This document shows, in pieces, positions 22,338 through 32,205 of a DNA stretch of 64,000 nucleotides. The stretch's first letter is position 1, and every line of letters starts with the position of its first letter. The stretch lies in the NCBI GenBank assembly GCA_039619475.1, contig CM077115.1, forward strand, positions 40,248,444-40,312,443. Direction: 5' to 3'. This DNA is from Icerya purchasi. Its lineage: Eukaryota > Arthropoda > Insecta > Hemiptera > Monophlebidae. The position numbers and the translations under genes were made by a program. The notes below the pieces were generated by a model, which searched no databases, had not been told where the DNA came from, and was given only the letters and a program-made list of their open reading frames with translations.

Positions 22338-22590
22338 ATATATATATAGATAGATAGATATACATGTATATTATATATTACATCAATTTTTTCGTTACGT
22401 ATCTAAATCTGTATACAGATAATGCTGTTTTTAATATTTTTTTCTTTCTCATTAAATATCTTTTATTCTTTTTTATTGTTACGACCGATTGGTCTTTGAC
22501 AATATGAACGAGGCAATAGACTTGTATGGTTACACTTCCAACAAAGTGCTTCCGGCACTATAGATTTAACAGTAAATCATACGGTTTTTG

Positions 22591-23690
22591 TCATTTCAGT
22601 CTCCTGATGTCTCCTCCGGCATGATCTAGTAATTGCACCGCTTCGCTATTGCTGTGGTTTACCAATCTGTTCTTGTGCTTGCGTGCGTATCTGGCGATTT
22701 CCTCGACCACCATGGCCAAATCCCGATGTATGATATCGTTTCTATCATCTCTGTACGCTGCTGTTATAGTGTGCAGTGCTATGTTTTGACAGCGTTGTAT
22801 TACCGCCAAGTTGGTTCTGCTGGCACAACCCCACAATTGGATGCCATAGATCCAAATTGGCTTAATAACCGCTGTATATAAGAGTCGTTTGTTTTCCAAG
22901 GATAAATCCGAGTTCCTGCCTATCAGCCTATACAGCCCTCTCATCCTTTCCTTTATTTGTAGACGTTTTTGGCGAACGTGATGCTTCCAGTTTAGTCGCG
23001 TGTCCAGATGCATTCCCAGGTACTTAACAGTATCCCTTTGTGGGATAATTCGTTGATCTAATATTATTGAAATATTGTCTGTTTTCCGCAATGTAAAGTT
23101 TACATGCACCGACTTTTCACTATTTATTTTAATTTTCCAACGATTCATCCATTTGGCGACGCTGCATAAAGTCGATTGTAGCTGATCCATTGCAGTTCTT
23201 TGTTCCTGGTTGATTGTTAGTATTGCTGTATCGTCCGCAAACGCGGCGGTCAGTGTTTGTCTGTTGACCGGGATATCAGCATTATACAGCTGGTAAAGAA
23301 CCGGCTCCAGGACGCTTCCTTGCGGAACCCCCGCTGATAATATGTTATTCCATTGCGTTTTTTTCTCTTCGTAGCTTACACGAAACTGTCGGTCGGTCAT
23401 GTAAGATTCTAACATTTAGCACCAAGAGTATGGTAATTGCTCACGTAGTTTTTTTTTTTTTTTTTTTTAATTTAATTGGGCTCGTCAACCGAGGACCTCA
23501 CGTAGTTTAATTAACAGCCCTTCTGGCCAGACTTTATCAAAAGCCTTGGCCGCGTCCAGAAATACCCCCACAACAGAACTTCTTCTCTTCTAATGCGTTA
23601 TGTACAGCATTTTTTAATATAAGCATAATTTCTTTTATTTCCCGATTAAAACGGTAGTAAAGTATATCTAATGAATCACCTCTTTTATGA
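22591..23690 (-). pseudogene. Jockey-clade LINE reverse transcriptase, C-terminal part
   Basis: From about 23690 downward the minus strand reads VGVFLDAAKAFDKVWPEGLL (RT motif with first Asp). A small insertion at 23452-23496 follows. After it lies a 274-codon open frame (22591-23415) with AGVPQGSVLEPVLYQLYNAD, the active site AFADDTAIL, a KSVHVNFTLRK thumb-side motif and a C-terminus ending DHAGGDIRRLK. There is no RNase H domain, as expected for Jockey. One stop (TAG at 23416-23418) precedes the open frame. The RT would carry out target-primed reverse transcription. The 5' part including endonuclease is missing. Confidence 0.85.
23452..23496 (-). mobile_element. Minimal LINE-tail insertion (about 45 bp) with target-site duplication
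   Basis: On the minus strand the insert reads GTCCTCGGTTGACGAGCCCA, then ATTAAATT and a poly(A) run. GTTGACGAGCCC matches the extreme 3' ends of LINE-B copies at about 371 (TTGACGAACCC) and 60862 (TTGACGAACCC). The 12-mer CTCACGTAGTTT flanks it at 23440-23451 and again at 23497-23508. It interrupts the Jockey RT between KAFDKVWPEGLLIKLRE and REQLPYSW. It looks like an almost complete 5' truncation of a LINE-B insertion. Confidence 0.7.
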
Positions 23691-24003
23691 AATTATTGGA
23701 GCATGTAGTTTTTTGAATACCTCAAGATCTGAACAAAAAGAATATAACGTGACGTCTGAAAGAAAAAAAAAATGAATTTTTGCCAAATTTAGAAATGTTT
23801 TTCGAATTGCGCATCTAGAAACGGAGTGGCTAAAATTTATAATTGTATTTTAAAGTGGTCGGAAACAATTTTTACTGAAATATTATAACACGATATAAAA
23901 TGCGCCTTTACTCTGCGGGGAAGGGAAAAAATGCGTTAAACTTGTTTCTCGGTAAGAACTGTTTATGTAAAAGTGTATCACAGCTTTTCCTTAATATAAT
24001 CTT

Positions 24004-24330
24004 CGTTTTTTTTTGTTTTTGTTTTTTCAACATGGGCATTGACCCAAGAACGGGGGTGGAAAGGAAAGCGTGATTAGATCTTTACGCGATCAAAGTTAAA
24101 CAGCCAGAAGGGATAGAAGAGCCGGTATAACAGAATGAGAGGGAAAGGAACGGTCGGTGAACGCGTTATAAGGCGAGTGGGGGAGGTGAATTAGTAAAAG
24201 TGACTAGTCAAAAGAAAGGAACGTTCGGCAGCGATAAAAGAGCATTCGAAAAAAAAGATACGATCAGCATTGCATGTCAAAAGAGAAATAGAAGAAGACA
24301 GGGTAAGAAGAAAATGGAGGAGGTATAACT
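24004..24330 (-). mobile_element. LINE-B 3' end fragment
   Basis: The minus strand ends TTGGGTCAATGCCCATGTTG followed by A-rich sequence at about 24005-24035. The LINE-B copy at 60.85 kb ends CCAGTGCCCATGTTGACG, a clear match. The upstream 250 bp is pyrimidine-rich on this strand and resembles the decayed C-terminal coding tail. No intact frame. Confidence 0.5.
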
Positions 24331-25825
24331 GAAAAATGGAAAAGATGTGTAGTAAAAGGCGACTGTGCTTAGTAATTTAGTGGTACGAAAAAGTTTACAA
24401 AAGCGAAAAACACCTTACCTAAAAAGAAAAATAATAAAAGAAAAGTGAAAGAAAATAGAAAATGATAAAAAAAAAAAAGGAATTTTTCAAACGTAATAAT
24501 TTAATTGAAGTTTATTTTCGTATTTGGTAAGTTTTGTAATCCGAAGAAATTCAAGTACATGATTTTAAAATACATTCAAGCTACTCAAATGTACTTTTGT
24601 GTAAATGCGTATTTATCATATGTATATATTTATATATATATATATATATATGTATTCAGATATATGTCATTTTTATTACTATCATTATCATTACGGAAGC
24701 CAACAAATGCGCAACATGCTATACATACGATATAATATAAATACTGAAAATAATTAAATAAAACTTTACACGATATTCATGCGTAAAACGGAAACGGTTT
24801 CTATTCTATATGCTCAAAAGTAAAAGTAAAAATAAATGGAGAAAAAAAAAAAATAAATAAATAAATAAATACAACAAAAAAAAGTTAATTTTAAAATATA
24901 TTTCAATTTTAATAAGAATAATTATTGTAAACTTTTAACAAAGAATATAATGATAATGACAACAATTTGGGCCTTATTAAAATATGTAATTTTATTTATG
25001 ATAAGGTTTTATGTTCACCCGCATCCACACTCTAATATCAACAAGTAAACTCTCATCTACTTGTACAATTACTCTCACAATCGTTAAACAACTCCACATG
25101 CGTGTTACATCCAGACGACTAAACTGCACCTCCCATAAGGTCGGGCGAATAACTACTCACAAGCAAATCACACAATTGCATCATATCGCCTAAACAATGT
25201 GTAGAACTCACCGCACGTCTGAAAGTCTTCCTCTCATTGCATGGATGAATAGAAAACAACTATGTAACCTATGAACTATTATCCAGAACCCAGCACAACC
25301 TATGTTACCACACAGTTTTCCGACATCTGGCCTCTCCATGCAGCTCGTGAGTCATACCGTCCCAGCATCCACGTGCAACATATATACTCACAAAAATTCA
25401 AATTATCTTATAAAAACGTCTCTTCAGAAAAAATAACAGAATATTAATATCAAGTATAATGATAATAATTAACTCAAATCGAATCAAGTTATTTTTATTT
25501 ACAGATTATAAATGTATAATTAACGCGAAAAATCCACCCAAATGTTCGTCGGCAAAATCGTGGTCGGCGAGAGAGGGTCGGAAGGTTTGTAAGCTTTCCG
25601 ACAGCGTTGACCTCCATCAGATTCAGATTAGATTTAGTGGCTGTTAAATCTTTGGAGGAGGCCGCCGGGCGGCCTTCACTAGACGAGCTTATCGATCAAC
25701 TAACTTAAAATAGAGAAAAAAAAAAGGAGACAAACAGCGAAATGAATTACAATTGGTATTTATTAGTATATAGAATTGTCTAAAGTGGCAAAAGACTTGT
25801 TATTCAACATATATATATATATATA
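24331..25825. other. Interval without recognisable gene
   Basis: AT-rich with A-runs, (TA)n at 24625-24651 and (AAAT)n at 24848-24870. A more mixed stretch at 25000-25400 and a GC-rich patch at 25540-25680 carry no recognisable coding. (TA)n at 25809-25825 directly precedes the next LINE. Confidence 0.5.
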
Positions 25826-26700
25826 GAGGAAGCGTTCGGACAATGGAAGGAAATTAGTAACAGTGGAATTAATATTGGCGGAATGAAGATAAAATCATTT
25901 AGATTTTCCGACGACATAGCGGTAGTAGCGGATAATGAAGCGGCCCTTTCCGATGCGTTGACTAAGCTAAATTCGATACTTAAAGGGTATAATATGACAA
26001 TAAATAAAAAGAAAACGGTTGTTACGATATGTAGTAAAAAGGTAGAATAATAAGGAATTAGAAATAAAATTAGATAATGAAATAATACAATATTTAAATA
26101 ACCACAGATACCTAGGCTCAATAATATCGGAGGATGGAAGATGTGACATAAGATCGAGAATAGCGCAGGCGAAAGCCGTGTTCATCAGAAAGAACTCGTA
26201 TTGTTAACGTCCAAAGCCATAAGTGTAGAACTGCGGAAAAAATTAATAAAGACATACATATGGAGCGTGCTCTCTTATACGGAGCAGAGACTTGGACAAT
26301 AAATAAGGGGGAAGGCAAAAAAAACTGAAGGCTTTCGAATTATGGCGTGTTGGAGGAAAATGCAGAAAATGAAATGGCTAGATAAAATTAGAAATACGGA
26401 AGTGCTCGAATGCATTAATGAAGAAAGATGCTTAATGAGGACCATAAGAGAAAAAAGATGTAATTGGATTGGGCATGTTAGAAGAAATAATACGATACCT
26501 AACAACGATAAAAAATAGAAGGATTGATAAATGGAAAAAGACCAAGAATGAGACAGAAATTCATTAGGCAAATATTGGAGGACACCAAAGAGGATAATTA
26601 CCAGTTAATGAAACGGAAAGCGCCAGCTAGAGATTTAAAAGCATCGCGATTCTAAGCATAGTACTTCCAAGAAGATTGACCACCAATCGACAGAGATATC
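25826..26700 (+). pseudogene. LINE-C (RTE-like) reverse transcriptase, C-terminal part
   Basis: An open stretch at 25826-26049 reads NIGGMKIKSFRFSDDIAVVA, where FSDD replaces the YADD active site, then NMTINKKKTVVTICSKK. Later segments, in shifted frames, include LGSIISEDGRCDIRSRIAQA (about 26113-26170), KMKWLDKIRNTEVLECINEE (26370-26425) and CNWIGHVRRN (26458-26490). The NTEVLE...WIGHV arrangement is the usual C-terminal tail of RTE-like LINEs. A related NQEVLRRL lies at 33.9 kb. It lacks the first half of the RT. Its 3' end forms one arm of a palindrome. Confidence 0.75.
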
Positions 26701-26830
26701 CTCAATCTTTGTCGATTGGTGGTCAATCTTCTTGGAAGTACTATGCTTAGAATCGCGATGCTTTTAAATCTCTAGCTTGCGCTTTCCGTTTCATTAACTG
26801 GTAATTATCCGCTTTGGTGTCTTCCAATAG
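26573..26830. repeat. Near-perfect palindrome with 122 bp arms at the LINE-C 3' end
   Basis: The stretch from ATTGGAGGACACCAAAGAGG (26573) to about 26694 is repeated in reverse complement from about 26708 to 26830. Only about four mismatches are seen, and the spacer is 13 bp. The left arm is the coding end of the LINE-C copy; the right arm is an inverted copy of it. Such a structure would fold into a long hairpin if transcribed or single-stranded. Confidence 0.9.
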
Positions 26831-28753
26831 AAGAAGAGCAAAAGACTAAAAATGTTAAAATGAGAAGGCGAAAAATGAACGCAGAATAGACAAATCGGAA
26901 CAATCTCACCGGTTTTATCAGCTACGAGTATATCGAACGATGCCGAAAAACCGAATGTTACCTGATAAACAAGGCAAATTTATCACATTAACAATCGAGT
27001 GTGTCTACCTTTATCATTTTCTTCCGACGCGCGATTGCAAAATGCCCTGCAAAATCGAGATTTTTCTAATTCATTCTAGCCACTAGTATATGACCGGCTC
27101 GCTATCGCTTCGCTCTCTAGAACCTTACCACTCTTCGGTGGTGTTCCTCGGAATGTCATTAACGACGTAATTACGGAGTCGGTTAATTTTTTGATTATTT
27201 TTTGTTCTACTCTTTCCGGAGCGAAGTTGTGTGCGCAACTAATAAGGTTTCGGGATCGTTCCGATTAAATGGTCCGCTATTAAAATTTAACGTCTGTTCT
27301 CGATGACGTCTCCAGAGAAAATAGTGACAAATTGTATACCACCGGGGAGAGGAGGGGAGGTGGGGGGATGCGGTAAACGATTTAATTAAAGTAGTTTGCA
27401 TTGGCCGGACTAGCTCGAATCTTATCTCGTATCGAGTGCGAGTATATATTTACTGGCTGGCGAAAGTAGAAGCGGGAGGGCGTTTGGGCGATTTCGGGTC
27501 ATCCTGCAAATAAAACCGGACTCAGATGACTTTCTTACTTTACTCGCTCGTCTATCACGATGAAGAAATCGTCGCCGGAGATAAGCGGACAAAATATTTG
27601 ATAGGAAAAGTTTTCGCTTCTGCTGCACAAAGCAAATAAAATTATTCGCCGTTCATCTCCGCCTTTGGCGCGATACGCGTCCACATTGCACTCAACGATG
27701 TTCCTTATCATTTTCGAATGGTTGGCGAACGTTTCGTACAATTCAATTTATTCTCGCTACACTTCTCCGAGAGACGCTTGGACATTCAATTTTCCACATT
27801 TAATATAATTTGCTTATCACTTCCATCATTATTTCACTTCTCTATCTTCAGACATTTACTGCGCTAGTCGTCCGTGTATAATTTTTGGAATAACGCCATT
27901 CTGCCGTATTTTTGCGTTTTCCTTTTACATTTACAATTCGAACGAGCAACGTTTTACTGTTTGCCATTTCTTACGCTACCTTCTTCTCTATCATTTCGTC
28001 TATTTACTTACTTTCATTATTATTATTATTATTATTATTATAGTTCAGTTATTTCTTTTTTTAAACATTCGATTAAACTTTGCAAATTTTGTTAAACAGA
28101 AATAAAAACATCTAACTAAAGTGAATTAAATTTTCCATTTTGAAATTAAGCTCGGATGGTGTAAAGAAAAAAAGCAATTGAAGCGTCCGAAAAATTTTAT
28201 ACAAATGCACGTATTTTGTATTTTCACCGTTCTGCGTGGAATCAGAGCCGCATCTGAGGGGGGCCACCAGGCTATAGCCCCGGGCCCTTAACCTCTAGGG
28301 GACTCCGCTCTGTCAAACAGAAAAAAAATTTAATTTTCTACGTGCAATATTATAAAAATGCAAGATTTTAAATTTGCCCTTTTTTACTATTGAAAAAAAA
28401 ATTCGGTTAATTTGTATATACATATATAGAAAGCGAATATATCACGAGTTCATTTATAAAATTATATATATCTTTTCACTATGAAACTTTTTCGCCGTCG
28501 CCCCCCCCCCCCCGAATAAACTAATTGTGCTACGTAAAATGAATATTTATAGAAATTTTCTGCGATAAATCTAATTTATTGCGTTAAGAAAAATGTTTTT
28601 TTTTTTTTAATGTGTATTTTGAACAATAAATAAATATTCGACAAATCGATTTATAACAATTCTCTATTCAAATACCGATAGTCATACAATCTTTGTATTA
28701 CGATCTACGATCTGAAATATAATTAATTTTAACGACATTTTATTTTTTATTTT
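26831..28753. other. Interval without recognisable gene
   Basis: GC-richer, unique-looking sequence at 27000-27850, then (TTA)n at 28018-28041. A GGGGGGCCACCAGGC patch lies near 28257-28275, resembling debris of a DNA-transposon end, and a poly(C) run at 28501-28513. Six-frame ORFs are short and unrecognised. Confidence 0.45.
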
Positions 28754-28768
28754 TATTGTAAATACGTT

Positions 28769-28827
<59 letters not shown>

Positions 28828-28850
28828 TTATTTATTTATTTAAGGTCGCC
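28754..28850. repeat. (TTTA)n microsatellite serving as LINE-D tail
   Basis: About 90 bp of TTTA repeats directly adjoining the LINE-D 3' UTR (TCGCCTTGCAACTACAAGGT). The same arrangement, with a shorter array, is at 1345-1395. On the LINE strand the tail is (AAAT)n. Confidence 0.8.
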
Positions 28851-29330
28851 TTGCAACTACAAGGTTATTGACGACCACAATTAACAATTATATAAATAAT
28901 CAGTTTAACATTTACTGACACAATTTAACACAATAAATTTCAAATTTCATTGATTAACTTGGCTTCTTTGAAGAACATTAAGGTCTTGTAGCATCCGCTG
29001 GTTGAATTGAGACAGTCCTTGAGGATGTTCGGTAGCTGGATTTTGTTTCTGATGGCAACGAGACTTGGGCATACAATTAGTATGTGCTTAACAGATAGTT
29101 CCAAATTACAATAGTCGCAGCTATTTTTTGGTTCTCTGCTAATTAGGAATGAGTGGGTTAGCTTGGTATGCTCAATTCGCAACCTTGAGAGCGTAACCTG
29201 GTCTCTTCTGCAGAACGAGTCCATTTCATTAGGTTCTAGGAGAGATTCTCTAACTTCCGATATTTTTGGGGATTTACTTCTTGCCCACTCTTCCCAGACG
29301 TCATTCCAATGGACATTTTATTTAGAAATG
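28851..29330 (-). pseudogene. LINE-D 3' fragment (post-RNase H tail)
   Basis: The minus strand from about 29320 reads WNDVWEEWARSKSPKISEVR, then LSRLRIEHTKLTHSFLISRE. Next come CDYCNLELSVKHILIVCPSL (a Cys-Cys-His-Cys knuckle) and the end at 28940. Part of this is the 94-codon frame 28940-29224. These are the C-terminal motifs that follow RNase H in I-like LINEs. The knuckle is thought to bind nucleic acid. The 3' UTR leads into the (AAAT)n tail at 28754-28850. It is 5'-truncated, with no RT or RNase H left. Confidence 0.75.
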
Positions 29331-29751
29331 TATAAAAATCATTTAAAATAAAAGCGAGTTTTAATCGATTTGCTGATTTTAGAAATACATTTGTATTTTG
29401 AAAAATTTAATAAATCATACTGTGGGTTCTATTCATTTCTGTCTGATCGCATAAACAATTATGGAATTTTTAATATTTATGTTTAATTTACATAAAGAAA
29501 AGAACATGATATAAATATTTTTTTATAGAAAAAGATAATGATTATTAATAAAGAAATACAAATATTACCATATATATATATATGTATACATAAAATTTCT
29601 TATCTGAGATTCAATTTATGTAGTATTCTGTTTGTTGGGGTAGAAAGTTGATTTTGTAAAGAAGGCATGCATCATTTTAATTTTATTAATCATTCATGCG
29701 CACGCAGTAGGCCTGTTTTTCTCTGTCTTGTTTGCATATATATATATATAT
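29331..29751. other. AT-rich interval without recognisable gene
   Basis: Includes (TA)n at 29571-29583 and 29735-29751; the latter directly precedes the LTR start. No ORF of interest. Confidence 0.5.
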
Positions 29752-30660
29752 TGTAACGGATTCGATACCTATAGCGCTATCTTTTAGCGGTGTTCGAATT
29801 ATAAAAAATATATTTCGTTGTTGAAATCATTTATTTCGTGATTTATCGAACAGCGCGTTTTATTCGACGTAATCGCGGATCGTAGTGGGTATCGGAGATG
29901 CTTATCGGCTAAAATCGAAATTACCGGGCACGGTCGAACGGACGACTGCGTCAGGTGAGACCGTGTGCGTGTGTATTGTAGGTAGCGGCCGATAGTGGAG
30001 AGTACTCTACGAGTCCGAGGCGAGTGCGCGTCGGGTAGCAGCTGAGCCGAGAACATCGAGCTGAGGGAAGTTTGTGAAATCCGTAGTCGCTTTATAACAC
30101 GGGTTATATAGAAATATTCTAGAAAATTCGACGGCGTTCGAATTAATTGATAAGGTACGGGGTAATTTCAGCGATTCAACTATGTCGCTCGGAATAGCCC
30201 ATCGTGTACCGAGATCGTCGTGTGTGCATGGCACTATATCACGAGAGTGAATTAATTCGTTGTTGAGTCTATAATGGTCGATCGTTTAATTGAGTGGTAA
30301 AAGCACGTCGTTACGTGTATTGATTTGTACCGCTAGTCATCGTGAATTTTCGCATACATATCGCAATTTTTGACAAAAATTTCGTTTTCGGTTTTATTGT
30401 AATGTGTGGAATTTGTTTCCCCTGTGTTCTTTTTCTTTTTGTGTAAATTTTGTTTAAATACACACGTTTTATAAAAGGCTTCTTATTGGACACGTGGTGA
30501 GCCCGTGACATCTCCAACGCGGAGACTCACGCTACGCCTTCGAACGGCGTATTTTCGCGAATTTTTTTATATAATTTTTTTTTATCTCGTAATAAAAGCC
30601 TAAAGCTCTGCGCGGCAGAGTGTCTATCCGGTGGTGACAAGCCGTTCTTGTCTCTGGCGC
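29752..30660 (+). mobile_element. Gypsy-like long terminal repeat (plus strand)
   Basis: It starts TGTAACGGATTCGATACC at 29752. It is colinear with the minus-strand LTR at 5907-6788, sharing GGATTCG, TAGCGCTATC, TGCTTATCGGC.AAAATCGAA and a TCTCC-aac-GCGGAGA hairpin region at 30509-30524. An AATAAA polyadenylation-type signal lies at 30592-30597. The 3' boundary is unclear: TGGCGCCCGATA at 30655-30666 looks like a tRNA-Lys-type primer-binding site, which would put the LTR end just before it. A canonical CA end is not obvious. No gag-pol follows. It is a solo LTR or the 5' part of a deleted element. Confidence 0.6.
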
Positions 30661-30689
30661 CCGATATATTATTTAAACTTAAATAAGGA

Positions 30690-30880
30690 TCGACGAAATT
30701 TATGTTAAATGGCTTCCAAAAAAAGGATCGACTGAATTTGTGTCAAGTATCAAAACGGGTTTTTTTCGAAAACATAGATTCATAATAAATGGCATCCGGA
30801 ACAGAGTGACCAATAGTGAGATTTGTAATAAATGGCTCCCGTAACAGGGACAGCCTAATCGGGGAGAACAGATTTGTAAT
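30690..30880 (+). repeat. Tandem primer-binding-site-like repeats in the LTR leader
   Basis: Three spaced units carry TTAAATGGCTTCC (30704), AATAAATGGCATCCGGAACA (30785) and AATAAATGGCTCCCGTAACA followed by GGGAC (30828). GATTTGTAATAA repeats at 30820 and 30868. Each unit resembles the TGGC.CCCG.AACAGGGAC class of primer-binding site. The array lies just downstream of the candidate site at 30655. Confidence 0.45.
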
Positions 30881-31788
30881 AATATATATATATATATTAC
30901 TGAATTTTTTAACCATTGTTTCTTCGAGGGGTAGGGAGCCCTCATTTAAGATTAGTCGCAAGCCCTGTACATCCTTAATCCGCATGGGGTAGTTACTATT
31001 TCTAAACATAGTGAAATAAACCTAGACTGCGAATGCTAAGATAAACGCACGTTCGTACTCTTTCGGATCACACTATCAGTTTCGAAATAAACGTAGACAG
31101 CAAGTAAAATCTGCAGATTGCATGCCCTGTCATAACTGACCTATTAAAACGTCATTTTGTTTGCGAATTCCAATCGATTTCACCGGTCTGAAATGAAGAA
31201 AATGACACAATGAGTTTAGGAGAATTTTTTTATCAGTTACCCTTTTATAAAAATCAGTTTTAATCAAATATTTTCCAACGTTTTTTTCTTTTCTTTTTTT
31301 TTCTTTTTTTTTGATTAGGAACACCGGTTATTTTGATTTTTTAATTCGTGAAACGGTCCTAAACGAATTTTCGTTTTCTTTATATTTTTCACGACTGCAG
31401 CTTTGTAAATTAAAATGCCCCGAGACAGCGCTTTATTCAATTACATTGTTTTCATATATAACATTATGAATATAATTAGAAAATTATTTGAAACTTTTAC
31501 TGCGAGCAGTAATATTAGAAATAAAATTATATTTGGTAAACATGACGTATTAACGATTCGACTGACGTTTCAGATATCAGAATTAACTGACGATAAAAAA
31601 TTATTAGTGTTTTGCATAAATATGTTGATTTCTTTTTTCGTTTTTTTTTTAATAAATTAGTAAAAAAGGACGGATTGATTTAACTTTTATGAATAAGTGC
31701 ATATGTAGCGTTACAAACCTTTTTAAACACTTAATAAAATATCATCGTATAAAGCCTATAACAAATTATTCAATAAAATAATAAACAT
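30881..31788. other. Interval without recognisable gene
   Basis: Begins with (TA)n at 30882-30897, then a duplicated AAATAAAC.TAGAC motif at 31015 and 31086. Poly(T)/pyrimidine runs lie at 31280-31312. The plus ORF 31415-31660 is not recognised. Confidence 0.45.
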
Positions 31789-32205
31789 TTATAGCACAGT
31801 ATATATAGCAAAGATGATATATATATATCGTTCGGGTATATATAAAATAAAATGCACTACTTGCATTATAAGCTGCGTAGAACAGACCGCCGAAGGAGAA
31901 CTTTCAATGTGAGATATAATAAAAAGCACATCTCTATGTGATAAATCAATAACAGCAGAACACATAATAATTAATAAACATAAAATAACACCGCATATAA
32001 AACAGGACAAATGTATTAAAAATAATTCACGGAGCACTGGATTTCCCTGAAGCATTAATAAATACGGAGAACAAATTTCACTAAATATGCATAAGGCAAA
32101 TAGCAATCCGTTATATGGCCACTTATCACAAAGGTAATAATATGAACATTGCAGAAAATTATTATATAAATAAATATAAAAATAATATCTTAAATGACCA
32201 AACAC
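31789..32205 (-). CDS. Unassigned 138-codon ORF, strongly hydrophobic
   Basis: A Met-initiated frame with several hydrophobic stretches, for example LFLIHLSCFICGVILCLLII and an IIFAIYTVL end. These could be membrane segments. I do not recognise it. The pattern could recall part of an insect chemoreceptor, but no diagnostic motif is present. AT-rich DNA readily gives Ile/Leu/Phe-rich frames by chance. There are no visible splice-compatible neighbours, and it lies among simple repeats. I consider chance or a decayed exon more likely than a working gene. Confidence 0.12.
   Translation of the reverse strand: MFGHLRYYFYIYLYNNFLQCSYYYLCDKWPYNGLLFALCIFSEICSPYLLMLQGNPVLRELFLIHLSCFICGVILCLLIIMCSAVIDLSHRDVLFIISHIESSPSAVCSTQLIMQVVHFILYIPERYIYIIFAIYTVL

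Noticed and set aside
28754..28850. CRISPR-like array
   Set aside because: It is a plain (TTTA)n microsatellite with no spacers, at the tail of a LINE.
29799..30517. Minus ORFs within the plus-strand LTR
   Set aside because: They fall wholly within a long terminal repeat and show no similarity to any protein.
31789..32205. Chemoreceptor-like hydrophobic ORF
   Set aside because: No conserved receptor motif, no splice context; kept only as a low-confidence unassigned ORF.
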